A stretch of 41,998 nt of DNA from Methanobacteriota archaeon (GCA_018701175.1 JABIWF010000144.1:1-41998), one strand, 5' to 3'. Counted from the first letter of the stretch, positions 17,040 through 25,818 are shown. A program made the numbers and translations. The notes: generated by a model not told the origin, from the sequence alone.

Positions 17040-20000
17040 TCACTCGTTTTCACCCATCAAAGCATTACTGTGTTGATAGTCCTCAACATCAAATGCCGGT
17101 CGAACCTTTTTATCACGCTCATCCCTTCGAACATTCCATCCGAGTTGGTACATGAGGACAAACCCTCCAATCACGCCAAAGATGCCCCAAAGAAGCGCTC
17201 TGTTTTGTGAGGCTTCCCCTTCGGCTTGGACATCTTTGCCGTTCGTTCCTCCGTCAAGTAAAGGGTTGTTCCATTGACTGATGAAGATCGCATCATCTCG
17301 CAGTATTACGGTATCGAGTTTTGCTTCGGGTGAGTTGTTTCGAGATTGTACAAACAATTCAATTTGCAGGTCAAGCCCACGAATATCCCATACGGGCAGG
17401 TCTCTTGGTATTTCCCAAGAGCATGAAAAATTACCATTTTCAACATTAACTTTCGTACAACGAGCAATCGAGTATGAACCCCCATCGCTTGAATTGTTTA
17501 GCACGTGAATTGCAGCACCAGTATCGAATGAATCACCATCATTGTCAAAAACCGTCCATTCGACCACTAATTCATCGTACCAAATCCCTCCGTTGTCTGG
17601 AGACAAAGTGAAATCGACAGCCGGCAGAACATCAACAGGCCTACACCCGTTAGCGTCTACAGGCCAGAACACCGATGCGACTTCTGTCAAACAGAGGTCG
17701 AGGTTATCGAGGACCCCATCCCCATCGGAATCATCGATACATCCGTCGCCGTCCGTATCGTAATTTCCAGAGTTGATTTCGGGACAATCGTCGTTCGGAT
17801 CATTCACAGAATCGCCATCAGTGTCGTCAATACAGCCATTGAGATCACTGTCCCAACCCTGTGCGTTTTGGTTCGGGCATTCGTCAACCATATTGACGAC
17901 CCCGTCCCCATCACTATCGCTCCATGCTTGTGAATCGCGTACAACGCCTTCGATCGCTAGTGCGAAACCCATTCTGTTTCCATCAACTCCAACGGAATGA
18001 ACAGAATTTCCTGGGGCTACATATCGGGCACGAACTTCAACATCAATCCATTCTATGCCATCCAAATCATCTTCGGAGAGGGTTATCGCGACCGTGGTCT
18101 CGTTTCGGTTGGGGAATGTTGTTGTGTTGGAGAAGTCGACAATATCGGAGAGGTACAGGGTTGAATCACCATCGTTTTGGTACGAGCCTGCAACTGCATC
18201 TGTGCCGTCTGAAAGTCGTACGATAAGTTGCAGGTCTTCAACCAGGTGCGGTTCGGGTGCTGCTGGCCAGGCTAATCTCACTTCCAAACGTTCACCGTTC
18301 GGTTCAAATCGTTCAGTCCACACTTCGCCTGTTGCAAGGAACGGACCTTTAGCACCCGTGCCGTTCCATGGGGCAGATATCAAATTCTCGAGCGCCTCAT
18401 TGTTTCCTTGACGTTGTGAAAGCCATTCACTTGGCGACCCCTCATCCAAACGATACGAATCATGTATCCAAAGGTTGCTTGCAGGCGAAGCATTCCCTTG
18501 GTGAAGAGAGTTTTCAAGCGCTTCAAAATCAACGAGTTCAGAGAGATTGAGTTGCCCCCAACCATCGTATATGTTTTGAACAGCATAGCCGCCATTTCCA
18601 CCGTTCCTTTCATCTTGGGAGAGTTGAGTTGTAGATAGAGAAAGTAAAGCCCTCAACAATGAGCCAGAAGGAGTAAACCCTTCGGACAGTTGTAGATAAT
18701 TTGTAGAGTTGAGAGTTTCATCAGCCCACACTGGTCGCAGGGATTGAACCTCAACAGATGAACGATTCTCGCTGCCGGAAATCCATCCATCCTCAACCAT
18801 CTGTTGAATCAATGCAGCGGTTCCAGCAGCGGCCGGAGTGGACATACTCGTTCCCGATGAAGAACGCAGTGCATCGTTGTATGAATCAGGTATGCCATCA
18901 GCTCGTGCCGATTGAATAGCAGTGCCGGGAGCTAAAGCAAAGATGCCATTGGTTCCTGCTTCGGTTGGGCCGATAGACGACGATGGCCAAACTGCCAGCG
19001 ACTGAGACTTCATCGATGCGCCAACAGCAACTACATTTCTTCCGTTCGCCGGTTCCAACAACTGTGCGCCGTTGTTTCCAGGTGCGACAAAAGTCATCGA
19101 CCATGGCATCTCTAATGCCCAAGCATCGAAGTCAGCAGTTCGAGCAGTGTATTCCGTGGTTGCATCCCCCCAAGAATTAGAATGAATGACAGCCCCATTC
19201 ATACCCGCCTCGACGAACAACGAATCCACATCAGGTGGAACCCAACCATCAGCGGAAACAATGTCTTGGAAAACGAGTTTACTCTCATATGCCAGCGCCG
19301 AGCCATTTTTTGGTTGTGAGCCTGAGCGCATGTCGTACACATTGTAGCAAGCAAGCGTTCCTGCAACATGAGTGCCATGACGGTAATCAGAATGGCCGTT
19401 CGTATCTCCAGAATCAATGGAATGATTCACAGCCAAGATTTTCCGATGGTTTTCTCCAGGTGTGCCAACACCATCGGTTCCGATCGAACCAATCGCCGTT
19501 GCAGAGGTAGCGTTTCGGAAACACGCGTGATCGTAATCGATACCGGAGTCGGCGGCTGCAACAACTATACCATCCCCACTAAGACCCAGTTCCCAAGCAG
19601 GATTTGCGGTTGTTTTACCGTGCTGAAGCAGAGAGCCTGAAAGCTCATTTCTTGCTTCAGTAGAGAACACCGGTTCGACCCACAGTACCCCATCGACGTC
19701 TTTTATTCCTGATTGTTGGCCAAAGACATTCCAATCGACGATTTCGATATGCGGCAGAGGCATCGAATATTTCTGCGGGTTTGACTCAATACTCAATCCC
19801 CAAGCGAGAAACTTCCGTACAAGCGATGACACGGCATCAGCAGGAAGTCTTGGCTCAAACACTATTTTTGCGAGTTCAACATCATGTTCCAAACCGAACT
19901 TGTATTCTGTATGTGGCGGCTCCTGAGTATGTATCTCGGCGAGCGGAGTGAAATCTGTAGAACGCCAAACGAGAATGTGGCTTGGACTGATCATGCGGAG

Positions 20001-20171
20001 CGGAACATGTCCCGTTGAATCTAAGGAATCCCAGAGCTCCTGACTCCATACCCCGCTCGCAATTTCAAGAACGTATTCCGCTCCATCTTGTGGCTGGACA
20101 GGAATCGTTGTATTCAGGCCTTGAGCAAGAGGTAGCAACAACAGCATTGTGATGAACAAAGCAGGTCGCAT
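17040..20171 (-). CDS. Secreted, membrane-anchored subtilisin-like protease (S8) with TSP3 calcium repeats
   Basis: Large extracellular serine protease. ATG 20171 (MRPALFITMLLLLPLAQG) gives a clean signal peptide; the track start at 20222 adds 17 residues before it. The S8 triad is in VVAAADSGIDYDH (Asp), RHGTHVAGTL (His) and SGTSMSTPAAAG (Ser), with the oxyanion Asn likely in VAPGNNG. Downstream is a proprotein-like beta domain, then a run of thrombospondin type 3 repeats (SDSDGDGVVNMVDECP, DTDGDGCIDDSDGDGVLDN) that bind calcium. The C-terminus has one membrane helix (LLWGIFGVIGGFVLMYQLGW) and a basic tail RRDERDKK, so the enzyme is probably held on the outer face of the cell membrane. Such enzymes fit a protein-degrading marine heterotroph. 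About 1043 residues. Confidence 0.93.
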   Translation of the reverse strand: MRPALFITMLLLLPLAQGLNTTIPVQPQDGAEYVLEIASGVWSQELWDSLDSTGHVPLRMISPSHILVWRSTDFTPLAEIHTQEPPHTEYKFGLEHDVELAKIVFEPRLPADAVSSLVRKFLAWGLSIESNPQKYSMPLPHIEIVDWNVFGQQSGIKDVDGVLWVEPVFSTEARNELSGSLLQHGKTTANPAWELGLSGDGIVVAAADSGIDYDHACFRNATSATAIGSIGTDGVGTPGENHRKILAVNHSIDSGDTNGHSDYRHGTHVAGTLACYNVYDMRSGSQPKNGSALAYESKLVFQDIVSADGWVPPDVDSLFVEAGMNGAVIHSNSWGDATTEYTARTADFDAWALEMPWSMTFVAPGNNGAQLLEPANGRNVVAVGASMKSQSLAVWPSSSIGPTEAGTNGIFALAPGTAIQSARADGIPDSYNDALRSSSGTSMSTPAAAGTAALIQQMVEDGWISGSENRSSVEVQSLRPVWADETLNSTNYLQLSEGFTPSGSLLRALLSLSTTQLSQDERNGGNGGYAVQNIYDGWGQLNLSELVDFEALENSLHQGNASPASNLWIHDSYRLDEGSPSEWLSQRQGNNEALENLISAPWNGTGAKGPFLATGEVWTERFEPNGERLEVRLAWPAAPEPHLVEDLQLIVRLSDGTDAVAGSYQNDGDSTLYLSDIVDFSNTTTFPNRNETTVAITLSEDDLDGIEWIDVEVRARYVAPGNSVHSVGVDGNRMGFALAIEGVVRDSQAWSDSDGDGVVNMVDECPNQNAQGWDSDLNGCIDDTDGDSVNDPNDDCPEINSGNYDTDGDGCIDDSDGDGVLDNLDLCLTEVASVFWPVDANGCRPVDVLPAVDFTLSPDNGGIWYDELVVEWTVFDNDGDSFDTGAAIHVLNNSSDGGSYSIARCTKVNVENGNFSCSWEIPRDLPVWDIRGLDLQIELFVQSRNNSPEAKLDTVILRDDAIFISQWNNPLLDGGTNGKDVQAEGEASQNRALLWGIFGVIGGFVLMYQLGWNVRRDERDKKVRPAFDVEDYQHSNALMGENE

Positions 20172-20271
20172 AATTGGGCTTGAACCGTCAAACTTTGTCA
20201 ATCTCGTGGTTGAAATCTTCACATTCTACGCGACGGCGCGTTTAAGTCGGGTTTGCGAGTCGCCCACTTTG

Positions 20272-20544
20272 ATGAAGGCCTACCGAGTTTCAGGAATTGC
20301 CCCGTTTGGCAGCATGCGCCAAGAATTTTCTTTGGATTTACCAGCATCTGATGCTGCAGATGCAGAACACCGAACATACTCAATCATGGGTTCCCGTCAC
20401 AAGGCAAATCGCCGCTCTATCGAAATCAAATCCGTTTCCGAGATTGACCCAAGAACTTCTACTGAACCACGAATCATGGATTACTTCCGTGAAGACATTG
20501 CTGCTGCCGGTGGCGCAATTGCTACGGTTGCTGAAGAAGAGTGA
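20272..20544 (+). CDS. 50S ribosomal protein eL20 (L18Ae/LX)
   Basis: Small ribosomal protein of archaea and eukaryotes. The real start is ATG 20272 (MKAYRVSGIAPFG), not the track start at 20149, giving 90 residues. The body matches LX: an N-terminal strand, a central FSLDLPASDAADAEHRTYSIMGSRHKANRRSIEIKSVSEI, where SxxGSRHK is the family core. The C-terminal 30 residues (EDIAAAGGAIATVAEEE) extend beyond the usual short form. A TTTAAG element about 30 bases upstream (20240-20246) fits a leaderless transcript. The order eL20 - prefoldin alpha - ftsY is a conserved archaeal block, which strongly supports the call. Confidence 0.88.
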   Translation: MKAYRVSGIAPFGSMRQEFSLDLPASDAADAEHRTYSIMGSRHKANRRSIEIKSVSEIDPRTSTEPRIMDYFREDIAAAGGAIATVAEEE

Positions 20545-20592
20545 CCTTCGGGTAGTTCTTCAAGGACCACCTCTACGGATTGCGTGAGACGC

Positions 20593-21147
20593 ATGGTTGA
20601 ACGCAGCGAGTTACAAAAGATGGCCCGCACAATCGATGCGCATAGAAAGCAATTGGACGATCTCCATTCACGCATTAACCAAATTACTGCAATCATCGAT
20701 GAACACGACATTACCTCAGGCATTCTTCAAAGTCTGCAACAATCCGTTCAGACCGGACGAGCAGGCGCGCGCTTGTCTATCGGGTCAGGGGTAACGCTTC
20801 ATTACGAACATGAAAACGAAACTGAAGGTACAGCCTTGGTTGACCTCGGGAGCGGTGTCTATGGAGAAAAACCGTGGAGTGAAGCCCATTCAATGACCAT
20901 TGAACGCAAAGAGGGAATCGCACATTTGCATAAAGATTTGAGTGAACAAGCCACAAAATTAGAAGTCCAAATTACAGAATTAGCGCAGGAATTCAACGAT
21001 GCGGCAGCAACTCTCCAGCCAACACAACCCACACCATCGCCCCAACCTGCAACAACAGATTCCCCGCAACCTCCGGCCGAAGACAAACCCCGACGCTCAT
21101 CGCGCCGCGGTGGCCGTTTTGGCAATGAATTAACTCTGGACGACTGA
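20593..21147 (+). CDS. pfdA: Prefoldin alpha subunit with extended Pro-rich tail
   Basis: Chaperone subunit that delivers unfolded proteins to the thermosome. The 184 residues show the prefoldin layout: an N-terminal helix (RSELQKMARTIDAHRKQLDDLHSRINQITAIIDEH), a beta hairpin core with ARLSIGSGVTLHYEH and GTALVDLGSGVYGEKPW, and a C-terminal helix (IAHLHKDLSEQATKLEVQITELAQEF). The last 45 residues are Pro/Thr/Gln-rich and then basic (RRSSRRGGRFG), an unusual tail for PfdA. The track start at 20584 is a GTG; ATG 20593 (MVERSEL) is preferred. It lies 48 bases after eL20 and 9 bases before ftsY, the standard archaeal order. Confidence 0.85.
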   Translation: MVERSELQKMARTIDAHRKQLDDLHSRINQITAIIDEHDITSGILQSLQQSVQTGRAGARLSIGSGVTLHYEHENETEGTALVDLGSGVYGEKPWSEAHSMTIERKEGIAHLHKDLSEQATKLEVQITELAQEFNDAAATLQPTQPTPSPQPATTDSPQPPAEDKPRRSSRRGGRFGNELTLDD

Positions 21148-21156
21148 GGGGAAGAG

Positions 21157-22584
21157 ATGGGACTTTTCGACAGATTCAGGAAGCGCGTAACTGAGGTTGC
21201 TTCAGAAGTCGATACCGACGAGTTATCTGCCGAAGAAGACTCTCTGGAAGCCAAAGAAGCATTGGTAGCCGCTGAAAGCCTTGTGCAACCTCTTGAGACG
21301 CCGCATTCTGAGCCGGAGGGTTTCAACACTTCAGTCGAGGACGAGGAATGGGAAGATCTCGACGAAATCAATGAAACTCCAAAACCTTCAGTACAAGAAG
21401 ATGAATGGGATGATTTCGACGATGAAGAGGAAATCTCTCTACCGATCGAAATCTCTCGTAAAGAGAAAAAACGCCTAGACAAAATTCGCCGTGCAGACGA
21501 AAAACGCCTCGCAAAGCAACGTAAAGATTTGAAAAAACGAGGGGCAGTCGAAGTTGCTCGTCCGAAAGGTTCGAATGTTGACCTTTCGGTCATGAGAACG
21601 ACAACAGGGCGGCAACTCGTCAGCGTTCAAAGTGCACCAAAAGGCTCGGTTAAAGAGGCTGAAATCGAGACAGAGGCTGGAACCAAAGTCAAAGTGGAAC
21701 TTGGTGGCGGTGTTGTTTCGGAAGGCGGTCGAGTCATCAAGGCTGGCGGTGCTCTGGACAATCTCCTTGAAGAACTTGAGTGGGTGTTACTCGAATCCGA
21801 CATTTCCAGTGACGCAGTCACCGCAGTTACCCAAGCACTACGCGACAATTTGATTGGTGCCCGCCTAAGAAAGGGGGCAGACCTAGCCAAAGTACTGGAA
21901 GCAGCACTCAAGCGTGCATTGCGCAACATCCTTTCTGCAGGATACTGGGATTTTGATGCCAGTGTTCAATCGTTTATCGATGCAGGTGACACGCCTGTTG
22001 TTGTCATGCTGGTTGGTGTGAACGGTACAGGCAAAACAACGACAGCAGCTAAAATTGCCCAACGCCTACTTGACCAAAACATCTCAGTTGTAGCCGCAGC
22101 AGGCGATACGTTCAGAGCCGGTGCAATTCAGCAACTGGAAAGCCACTGCGAGAACCTCGGAATTCGTTGCATATCCAGCCAAAGAGGGGGTGACACCGCT
22201 GCCATCGCTCGAGACGCCATCGAATCTGCAAAGGCCAAAAACATCGATGTGGTTCTTGTTGATACCGCCGGCCGAATGCAAAATAAGGTCAACCTCATGA
22301 ACGAACTGAACAAGGTCCGCCGTGTCGCAGACCCTCACTTGACGCTGTTCGTCGGCGACTCACTTGCTGGTAATGATGCGGTAGAACAAGCAAGGATGTT
22401 CCAAGAAATCATGAAGTTTGATGGAGCTGTTCTTACCAAAGTGGATACGGATGCTAAGGGCGGCGCAGGCCTTTCAATTGCTTTCTCAACCGGCCGACCA
22501 ATCGTATTTGCAGGCGTCGGTCAAGGCTATCACGACTTGAAACAATTCGACCCTGATTGGTTGCTCGAACAGATGTTCGATTGA
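21157..22584 (+). CDS. ftsY: Signal recognition particle receptor FtsY
   Basis: GTPase that receives SRP-ribosome complexes at the membrane. The N-terminal region (about 1-150) is very acidic and then Lys/Arg-rich, like the membrane-binding A domain. The N domain follows (LEELEWVLLESDISSDAVTAV), then the G domain with G1 VGVNGTGKTTTAAKIA, the insertion-box motif DTFRAGAIQQLE, G3 DTAGRMQNK, G4 TKVDTDAKGGAGLS and the C-terminal LLEQMFD. At 475 residues the length fits an archaeal FtsY with a long A domain. ATG 21157 follows GAGGGGAAGAG. It is translated in line with prefoldin alpha. Confidence 0.96.
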   Translation: MGLFDRFRKRVTEVASEVDTDELSAEEDSLEAKEALVAAESLVQPLETPHSEPEGFNTSVEDEEWEDLDEINETPKPSVQEDEWDDFDDEEEISLPIEISRKEKKRLDKIRRADEKRLAKQRKDLKKRGAVEVARPKGSNVDLSVMRTTTGRQLVSVQSAPKGSVKEAEIETEAGTKVKVELGGGVVSEGGRVIKAGGALDNLLEELEWVLLESDISSDAVTAVTQALRDNLIGARLRKGADLAKVLEAALKRALRNILSAGYWDFDASVQSFIDAGDTPVVVMLVGVNGTGKTTTAAKIAQRLLDQNISVVAAAGDTFRAGAIQQLESHCENLGIRCISSQRGGDTAAIARDAIESAKAKNIDVVLVDTAGRMQNKVNLMNELNKVRRVADPHLTLFVGDSLAGNDAVEQARMFQEIMKFDGAVLTKVDTDAKGGAGLSIAFSTGRPIVFAGVGQGYHDLKQFDPDWLLEQMFD

Positions 22585-22627
22585 ATGCAAGCGATGAGGA
22601 CTTAGACCTCAACTCCCTGGCAAGGAT

Positions 22628-23005
22628 ATGGCGGGCACTTTCAAAGATGAAGAGACTGAACAGTTTTTCCAATTGATTCACATGTTTCAACGCTCATCCC
22701 TTCTACACATGGGCCTCTTACCAGACCAAGAAGGAAACATGATGTTTAATCTCGGTGAAGCGAAAGCGGCTATCGATTTACTCCGGATGCTTCAATCAAA
22801 AACTAAGGGGAATATGACGGATCAAGAGGAACGAATGCTGAAGGGAATCGTCAGCGAACTCCAACTCCAGTTTCTCAAAGCCCCAACGCGCCGTCGACAA
22901 GCAGAGAGCGACGCAGCCCAATCCGCGACAATACGGGAAGCATTCGCAAACCCACAATCTGGGCCTGTTGAAGACCTCTCTTCCCCAGAAGACAGCGAAG
23001 AATGA
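22628..23005 (+). CDS. DUF1844 family protein
   Basis: 125 residues, soluble. The central part EETEQFFQLIHMFQRSSLLHMGLLPD ... MFNLGEAKAAIDLLRMLQSKTKGNMTDQEERMLKGIVSELQLQFLKA fits DUF1844, whose typical core is a helix ending ALG..P, then NLE.AK..ID.L..L..KTKGNLT..E..LL....ELR. The function of the family is unknown. The C-terminal 30 residues are acidic and disordered. It starts 43 bases after ftsY on the same strand and 54 bases before the receiver-domain gene, so it may belong to the same transcript. The family is mainly bacterial as far as I recall, which makes its presence here notable. Confidence 0.75.
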   Translation: MAGTFKDEETEQFFQLIHMFQRSSLLHMGLLPDQEGNMMFNLGEAKAAIDLLRMLQSKTKGNMTDQEERMLKGIVSELQLQFLKAPTRRRQAESDAAQSATIREAFANPQSGPVEDLSSPEDSEE

Positions 23006-23059
23006 CCTCAATTGTGCGGTTGTTTGATGTGCAATAACCTCTTCAGCGGATTGATTCAC

Positions 23060-23743
23060 ATGGCCTATGTCACGGAGACTGCTGAAGAAACCGCTCCAAC
23101 GGTTCTTCTTGTAGACAACAATCCGATGTCACTCATGCGGTTGCGTGAAGTGTTCAAGATTCGAGATTTCAATATCGAAGAATGCCAGGACGGCGACCAA
23201 GCAGTCGATGAATACATTCGCCTTGACCCAGAATTGGTTGTAATAGCTCTCGACATTCCTTCACTCGATGGCCATCTCGCAGCGTTAGAGATGCGTGAAC
23301 ACGGGGGAGAAAGCCGCATTGTTTTCATTGCATCAAGACGCAATGCACGGTTGGCGGAAGACGCAAGCCATTCTGCAGGCGCCGTTGCGTGGCTCGAAAA
23401 GCCGGTGTCATCGACCGCTGTTGGCGAACTCTGGGATCAAATTCTCGGGCCAATTCCTGACGCGCCGGGTCTTGAAGACCTCGACCAACTTTACCCTGAA
23501 GACCGCATTAAACCAGAACCGGATGTCGGGCTCATGCCACTTCCAGCGCTACCGGGAATGCCCCAACTCCCACTTCCCGTAGCAGGCATTGAACCGTTAC
23601 CTGAACTCATTGTTGCAGATATCGATACGCTCGCTAAAGCAAAGCCAAAGCGCCGGGTATTCAAGCTCCTCGTTTTCCTTACTCTTACTGGCGCAGCAGT
23701 GTATGGCGCTTACGCTTTGGGCTACTTGCAGGATTACATTTGA
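23060..23743 (+). CDS. Membrane-tethered receiver (REC) domain protein without output domain
   Basis: ATG 23060 (MAYVTETAEE) is preferred to the track start at 23012. Residues 12-130 form a response-regulator receiver: VLLVDNNPMS (acidic pocket Asp19, with Asn20 in place of the second acid), phosphoacceptor Asp65 in VVIALDIPSLDG, a Ser in VFIASRRN at the Thr/Ser switch, and the conserved Lys in WLEKPVS. A Pro-rich linker follows (MPLPALPGMPQLPLPV), then a basic stretch PKRR and one membrane helix at the very C-terminus. There is no DNA-binding or enzymatic output domain. It probably sits on the inner face of the membrane as a phosphorelay or docking node; no histidine kinase is in the window. 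It overlaps the convergent small membrane gene by 10 bases. Confidence 0.8.
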   Translation: MAYVTETAEETAPTVLLVDNNPMSLMRLREVFKIRDFNIEECQDGDQAVDEYIRLDPELVVIALDIPSLDGHLAALEMREHGGESRIVFIASRRNARLAEDASHSAGAVAWLEKPVSSTAVGELWDQILGPIPDAPGLEDLDQLYPEDRIKPEPDVGLMPLPALPGMPQLPLPVAGIEPLPELIVADIDTLAKAKPKRRVFKLLVFLTLTGAAVYGAYALGYLQDYI

Positions 23744-23967
23744 GGGCCGTTCTCAGGCGTCATAACCACGTAGGCGTTTTTGGTGATTTGAGTGCCCGGT
23801 GGAACTGCATTCATTTGAGTTATTATTACGCCATCTTCTACGAGCAGTGAACTGTCGTTTTGAGCCAATCGTAAATCTAACATTTTGGCTTTTCTTCCAG
23901 CTCGCCACAGAATCCAGATTGGGACCCCACTTGCTCCAAGAGCAAGAAACCACAAGACAACGTCCAT
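23734..23967 (-). CDS. Small single-pass membrane protein, unknown
   Basis: 77 residues. One N-terminal membrane helix (VVLWFLALGASGVPIWILW) is followed by a basic stretch RAGRKAK and a small soluble part with VEDGVIITQMNAVPPGTQITKNAYVV, a beta-rich look. No family is recognised. It starts 9 bases after the pyrF stop on the same strand with GAGGTC upstream, so it is likely the last gene of the epimerase/pyrF unit. The soluble part should face the cytoplasm by the positive-inside rule. Overlap of 10 bases with the convergent receiver gene supports both ends as real. A second ORF in another frame (23753-23980) is a shadow. Confidence 0.6.
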   Translation of the reverse strand: MDVVLWFLALGASGVPIWILWRAGRKAKMLDLRLAQNDSSLLVEDGVIITQMNAVPPGTQITKNAYVVMTPENGPQM

Positions 23968-23976
23968 GACATGACC

Positions 23977-24777
23977 TCACTTGTTACGTTCAATTAAAGC
24001 GTTCCACGAGACTTCCGCGTAAGCTTGAGCTTGCTGTGCAGGATTCTCTGCTTTGTGAATTCCCGAACCAACAATGATACAATCGGAGCCTGCAAGAACG
24101 GCTTCCCTTGGGTCCCCGTACCTTTGTCCCATTTCGCCGTCACCGACTGCCAGGTTTACACCCGGAGTCCAGATGAGTTTCCCGTCTCCAACCGCTTCAC
24201 GAAGTAACGCAAGCTCATCTGGGCGTGAGCCGTTTCCGATGAATCCAAACACTCCTTCATGCGCTTTTCCTTTAGCGACGACTTGTGATGTGTATTCTGG
24301 TTTGAGTAAATTACCTCTGCTGGACATCTGTGCGAGCAACAATACGCCCCCATTTCGGCCAACATCAGACCATCCTGCTTGTAAACCGTCAACAATATCT
24401 GGTCCAGAGATTAAGTGCGCAGTTACCAGATCGGACCAAGCCCGGATGTTGTACACTCCAGCCATCTGTTTGCGACTTATGCCGCCTATATCGGCAAACT
24501 TACGGTCTTCGAAGATCAATAAATCAGCTTTTTGTGCAGCTTTACAGAATCTACCCCAACTCTCTACTGTCCAATCATCGACCAGATCAACATGCGTTTT
24601 GAGTGCTGCAATTGAAGAACCAACCGTCTCAATTAATTCAAACAACCCAGCCATGGTGTTCCGATCTGCTGCTAGGCAAACGAGGGTCTGTTTACGGCAT
24701 GCAACTTCCATGTATTTCCGAGCCATCGCCAGTGTGTTTTCACTCCAACGACGGCCCCACACATGTTCTGCCTGCAT
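23977..24777 (-). CDS. pyrF: Orotidine 5'-phosphate decarboxylase, eukaryote-like (URA3 type)
   Basis: Final step of UMP synthesis, OMP to UMP. The catalytic motif DLLIFEDRKFADIGG matches the eukaryotic form (FEDRKFADIG) rather than the short archaeal and bacterial DxKxxDI form. Other URA3-like stretches are KQTLVCLAADRNTM, ALKTHVDLVDDW, AHLISGPDIVDG, TPGVNLAVGDGEMGQRYGDPREAV and GSDCIIVGSGIH. About 266 residues from ATG 24777; a GTG at 24801 directly after the upstream stop is possible. It follows the epimerase gene on the same strand. The sequence similarity to fungal and animal enzymes is visible by eye, so exchange between domains or a shared ancient form is likely. No other pyrimidine genes are nearby. 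Confidence 0.93.
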   Translation of the reverse strand: MQAEHVWGRRWSENTLAMARKYMEVACRKQTLVCLAADRNTMAGLFELIETVGSSIAALKTHVDLVDDWTVESWGRFCKAAQKADLLIFEDRKFADIGGISRKQMAGVYNIRAWSDLVTAHLISGPDIVDGLQAGWSDVGRNGGVLLLAQMSSRGNLLKPEYTSQVVAKGKAHEGVFGFIGNGSRPDELALLREAVGDGKLIWTPGVNLAVGDGEMGQRYGDPREAVLAGSDCIIVGSGIHKAENPAQQAQAYAEVSWNALIERNK

Positions 24778-24801
24778 GGTAGTTCCAGAGCGTCTCGTCA
24801 C

Positions 24802-25818
24802 TCATACCTTACGGCTTAATTCTTCGAGCGATTTCATCGAGTCTTCGAGCGTTTCATCGATGTTACGCAGTTTCATCTTAAGCATCTCCTCGGTGTTCTG
24901 GATGTCATAATTGACATGCCGGCCGGTGGATGACCGAATCTGTTGTACTGTCAACTTGGGGTGGAATGCAGCCATAAGTAAGGCAAAGACGGTCGGCAAC
25001 CGAGTAACTGGCCATTTTCGCTCAGGCAGTACGTCTCTCAATTTTGCGCCCAATTCGTTCATCCATAGTCCTGTTTTGTGAACAATATAACGTCCGCCAT
25101 TTTCACCATATTGTATCGCGTGAATGTGTGCTTGAGCAACATCTCGGACATCAACGAAATTGAGATGAGCGTTGAGTACAAACGGCAACTTTCCCGTGTA
25201 ATGTTTGAGATAAGCCATCGAACCTCGGGTGTGGCGTTTGTGGAAGACCGGCCCAAAAACGATGGATGGATGTACAGTAACCAGTCGTACTTTTCTTTCC
25301 GAATGATGACATTCATCAACAAATGCGCGCATTTTTTGTTCCGCCTCAGCCTTTGCTAAACCGTAAGGGTTCGATTTTAATGTTGCATCGTCGCACCAAT
25401 CTTTCGAAGTAAAGGTTTGACCATTCTCGTATTCCGTCCGACGAATAGCCGCAACAGAGGATGTGTGGATGATGGTATGTATTGACTCATTTAGACGTAT
25501 GGCCTCACACAAGTTTAGCGTACCCGTTACCGATGGGTCTACAACATCTCGCTGAGGATCTTTAACGTCCACCATTAGGCTTGCTGCGCAGTGGATAACC
25601 GTTTTACATCCCTCAACTGCAGCGCGAACAGACTCGCGCTCTAGCAGATCCATTTGAACAATTTCGAGAGAAGAACGCTCATTTTGGGTAAACGACTCAA
25701 GAAATTGAGCGTTCTTAAGGTTGCGAACAGTTGCCCGAACATCGTTACCTTCAGACAATAAGAGTTGAACAACATGAGAGCCAATGAACCCAGCAGCCCC
25801 GGTAACTAAGACGACCAT
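24802..25818 (-). CDS. NAD(P)-dependent epimerase/dehydratase (extended SDR, dihydroflavonol-reductase-like)
   Basis: 338 residues. The Rossmann motif is VTGAAGFIGSHVVQLLL at the very N-terminus, followed by MDLLERESVRAAVEGCKTVIHCAAS, the Ser of IHTSSVAAI and the YxxxK pair in NPYGLAKAEAE. VHPSIVFGPVFHKRHTRG and NFVDVRDVAQAH are typical of the DFR/cinnamoyl-CoA reductase/3-beta-HSD branch. It reduces or oxidises a sugar, sterol-like or phenolic substrate that cannot be named. ATG 25818 starts right at the Rossmann strand. The pyrF gene follows directly. It is divergent from the S15 peptidase with an 81-base gap in which I see no clear TATA box. Confidence 0.85.
   Translation of the reverse strand: MVVLVTGAAGFIGSHVVQLLLSEGNDVRATVRNLKNAQFLESFTQNERSSLEIVQMDLLERESVRAAVEGCKTVIHCAASLMVDVKDPQRDVVDPSVTGTLNLCEAIRLNESIHTIIHTSSVAAIRRTEYENGQTFTSKDWCDDATLKSNPYGLAKAEAEQKMRAFVDECHHSERKVRLVTVHPSIVFGPVFHKRHTRGSMAYLKHYTGKLPFVLNAHLNFVDVRDVAQAHIHAIQYGENGGRYIVHKTGLWMNELGAKLRDVLPERKWPVTRLPTVFALLMAAFHPKLTVQQIRSSTGRHVNYDIQNTEEMLKMKLRNIDETLEDSMKSLEELSRKV

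Noticed and set aside
20859-21593. 244-residue minus-strand ORF across prefoldin and ftsY
   Set aside because: Very Ser/Arg-rich, no domain, fully antisense to two well-supported genes; a shadow of acidic codon runs.
24074-24910. 278-residue plus-strand ORF antisense to pyrF
   Set aside because: Ser/Pro/Arg-rich with no family; pyrF on the other strand has clear catalytic motifs.
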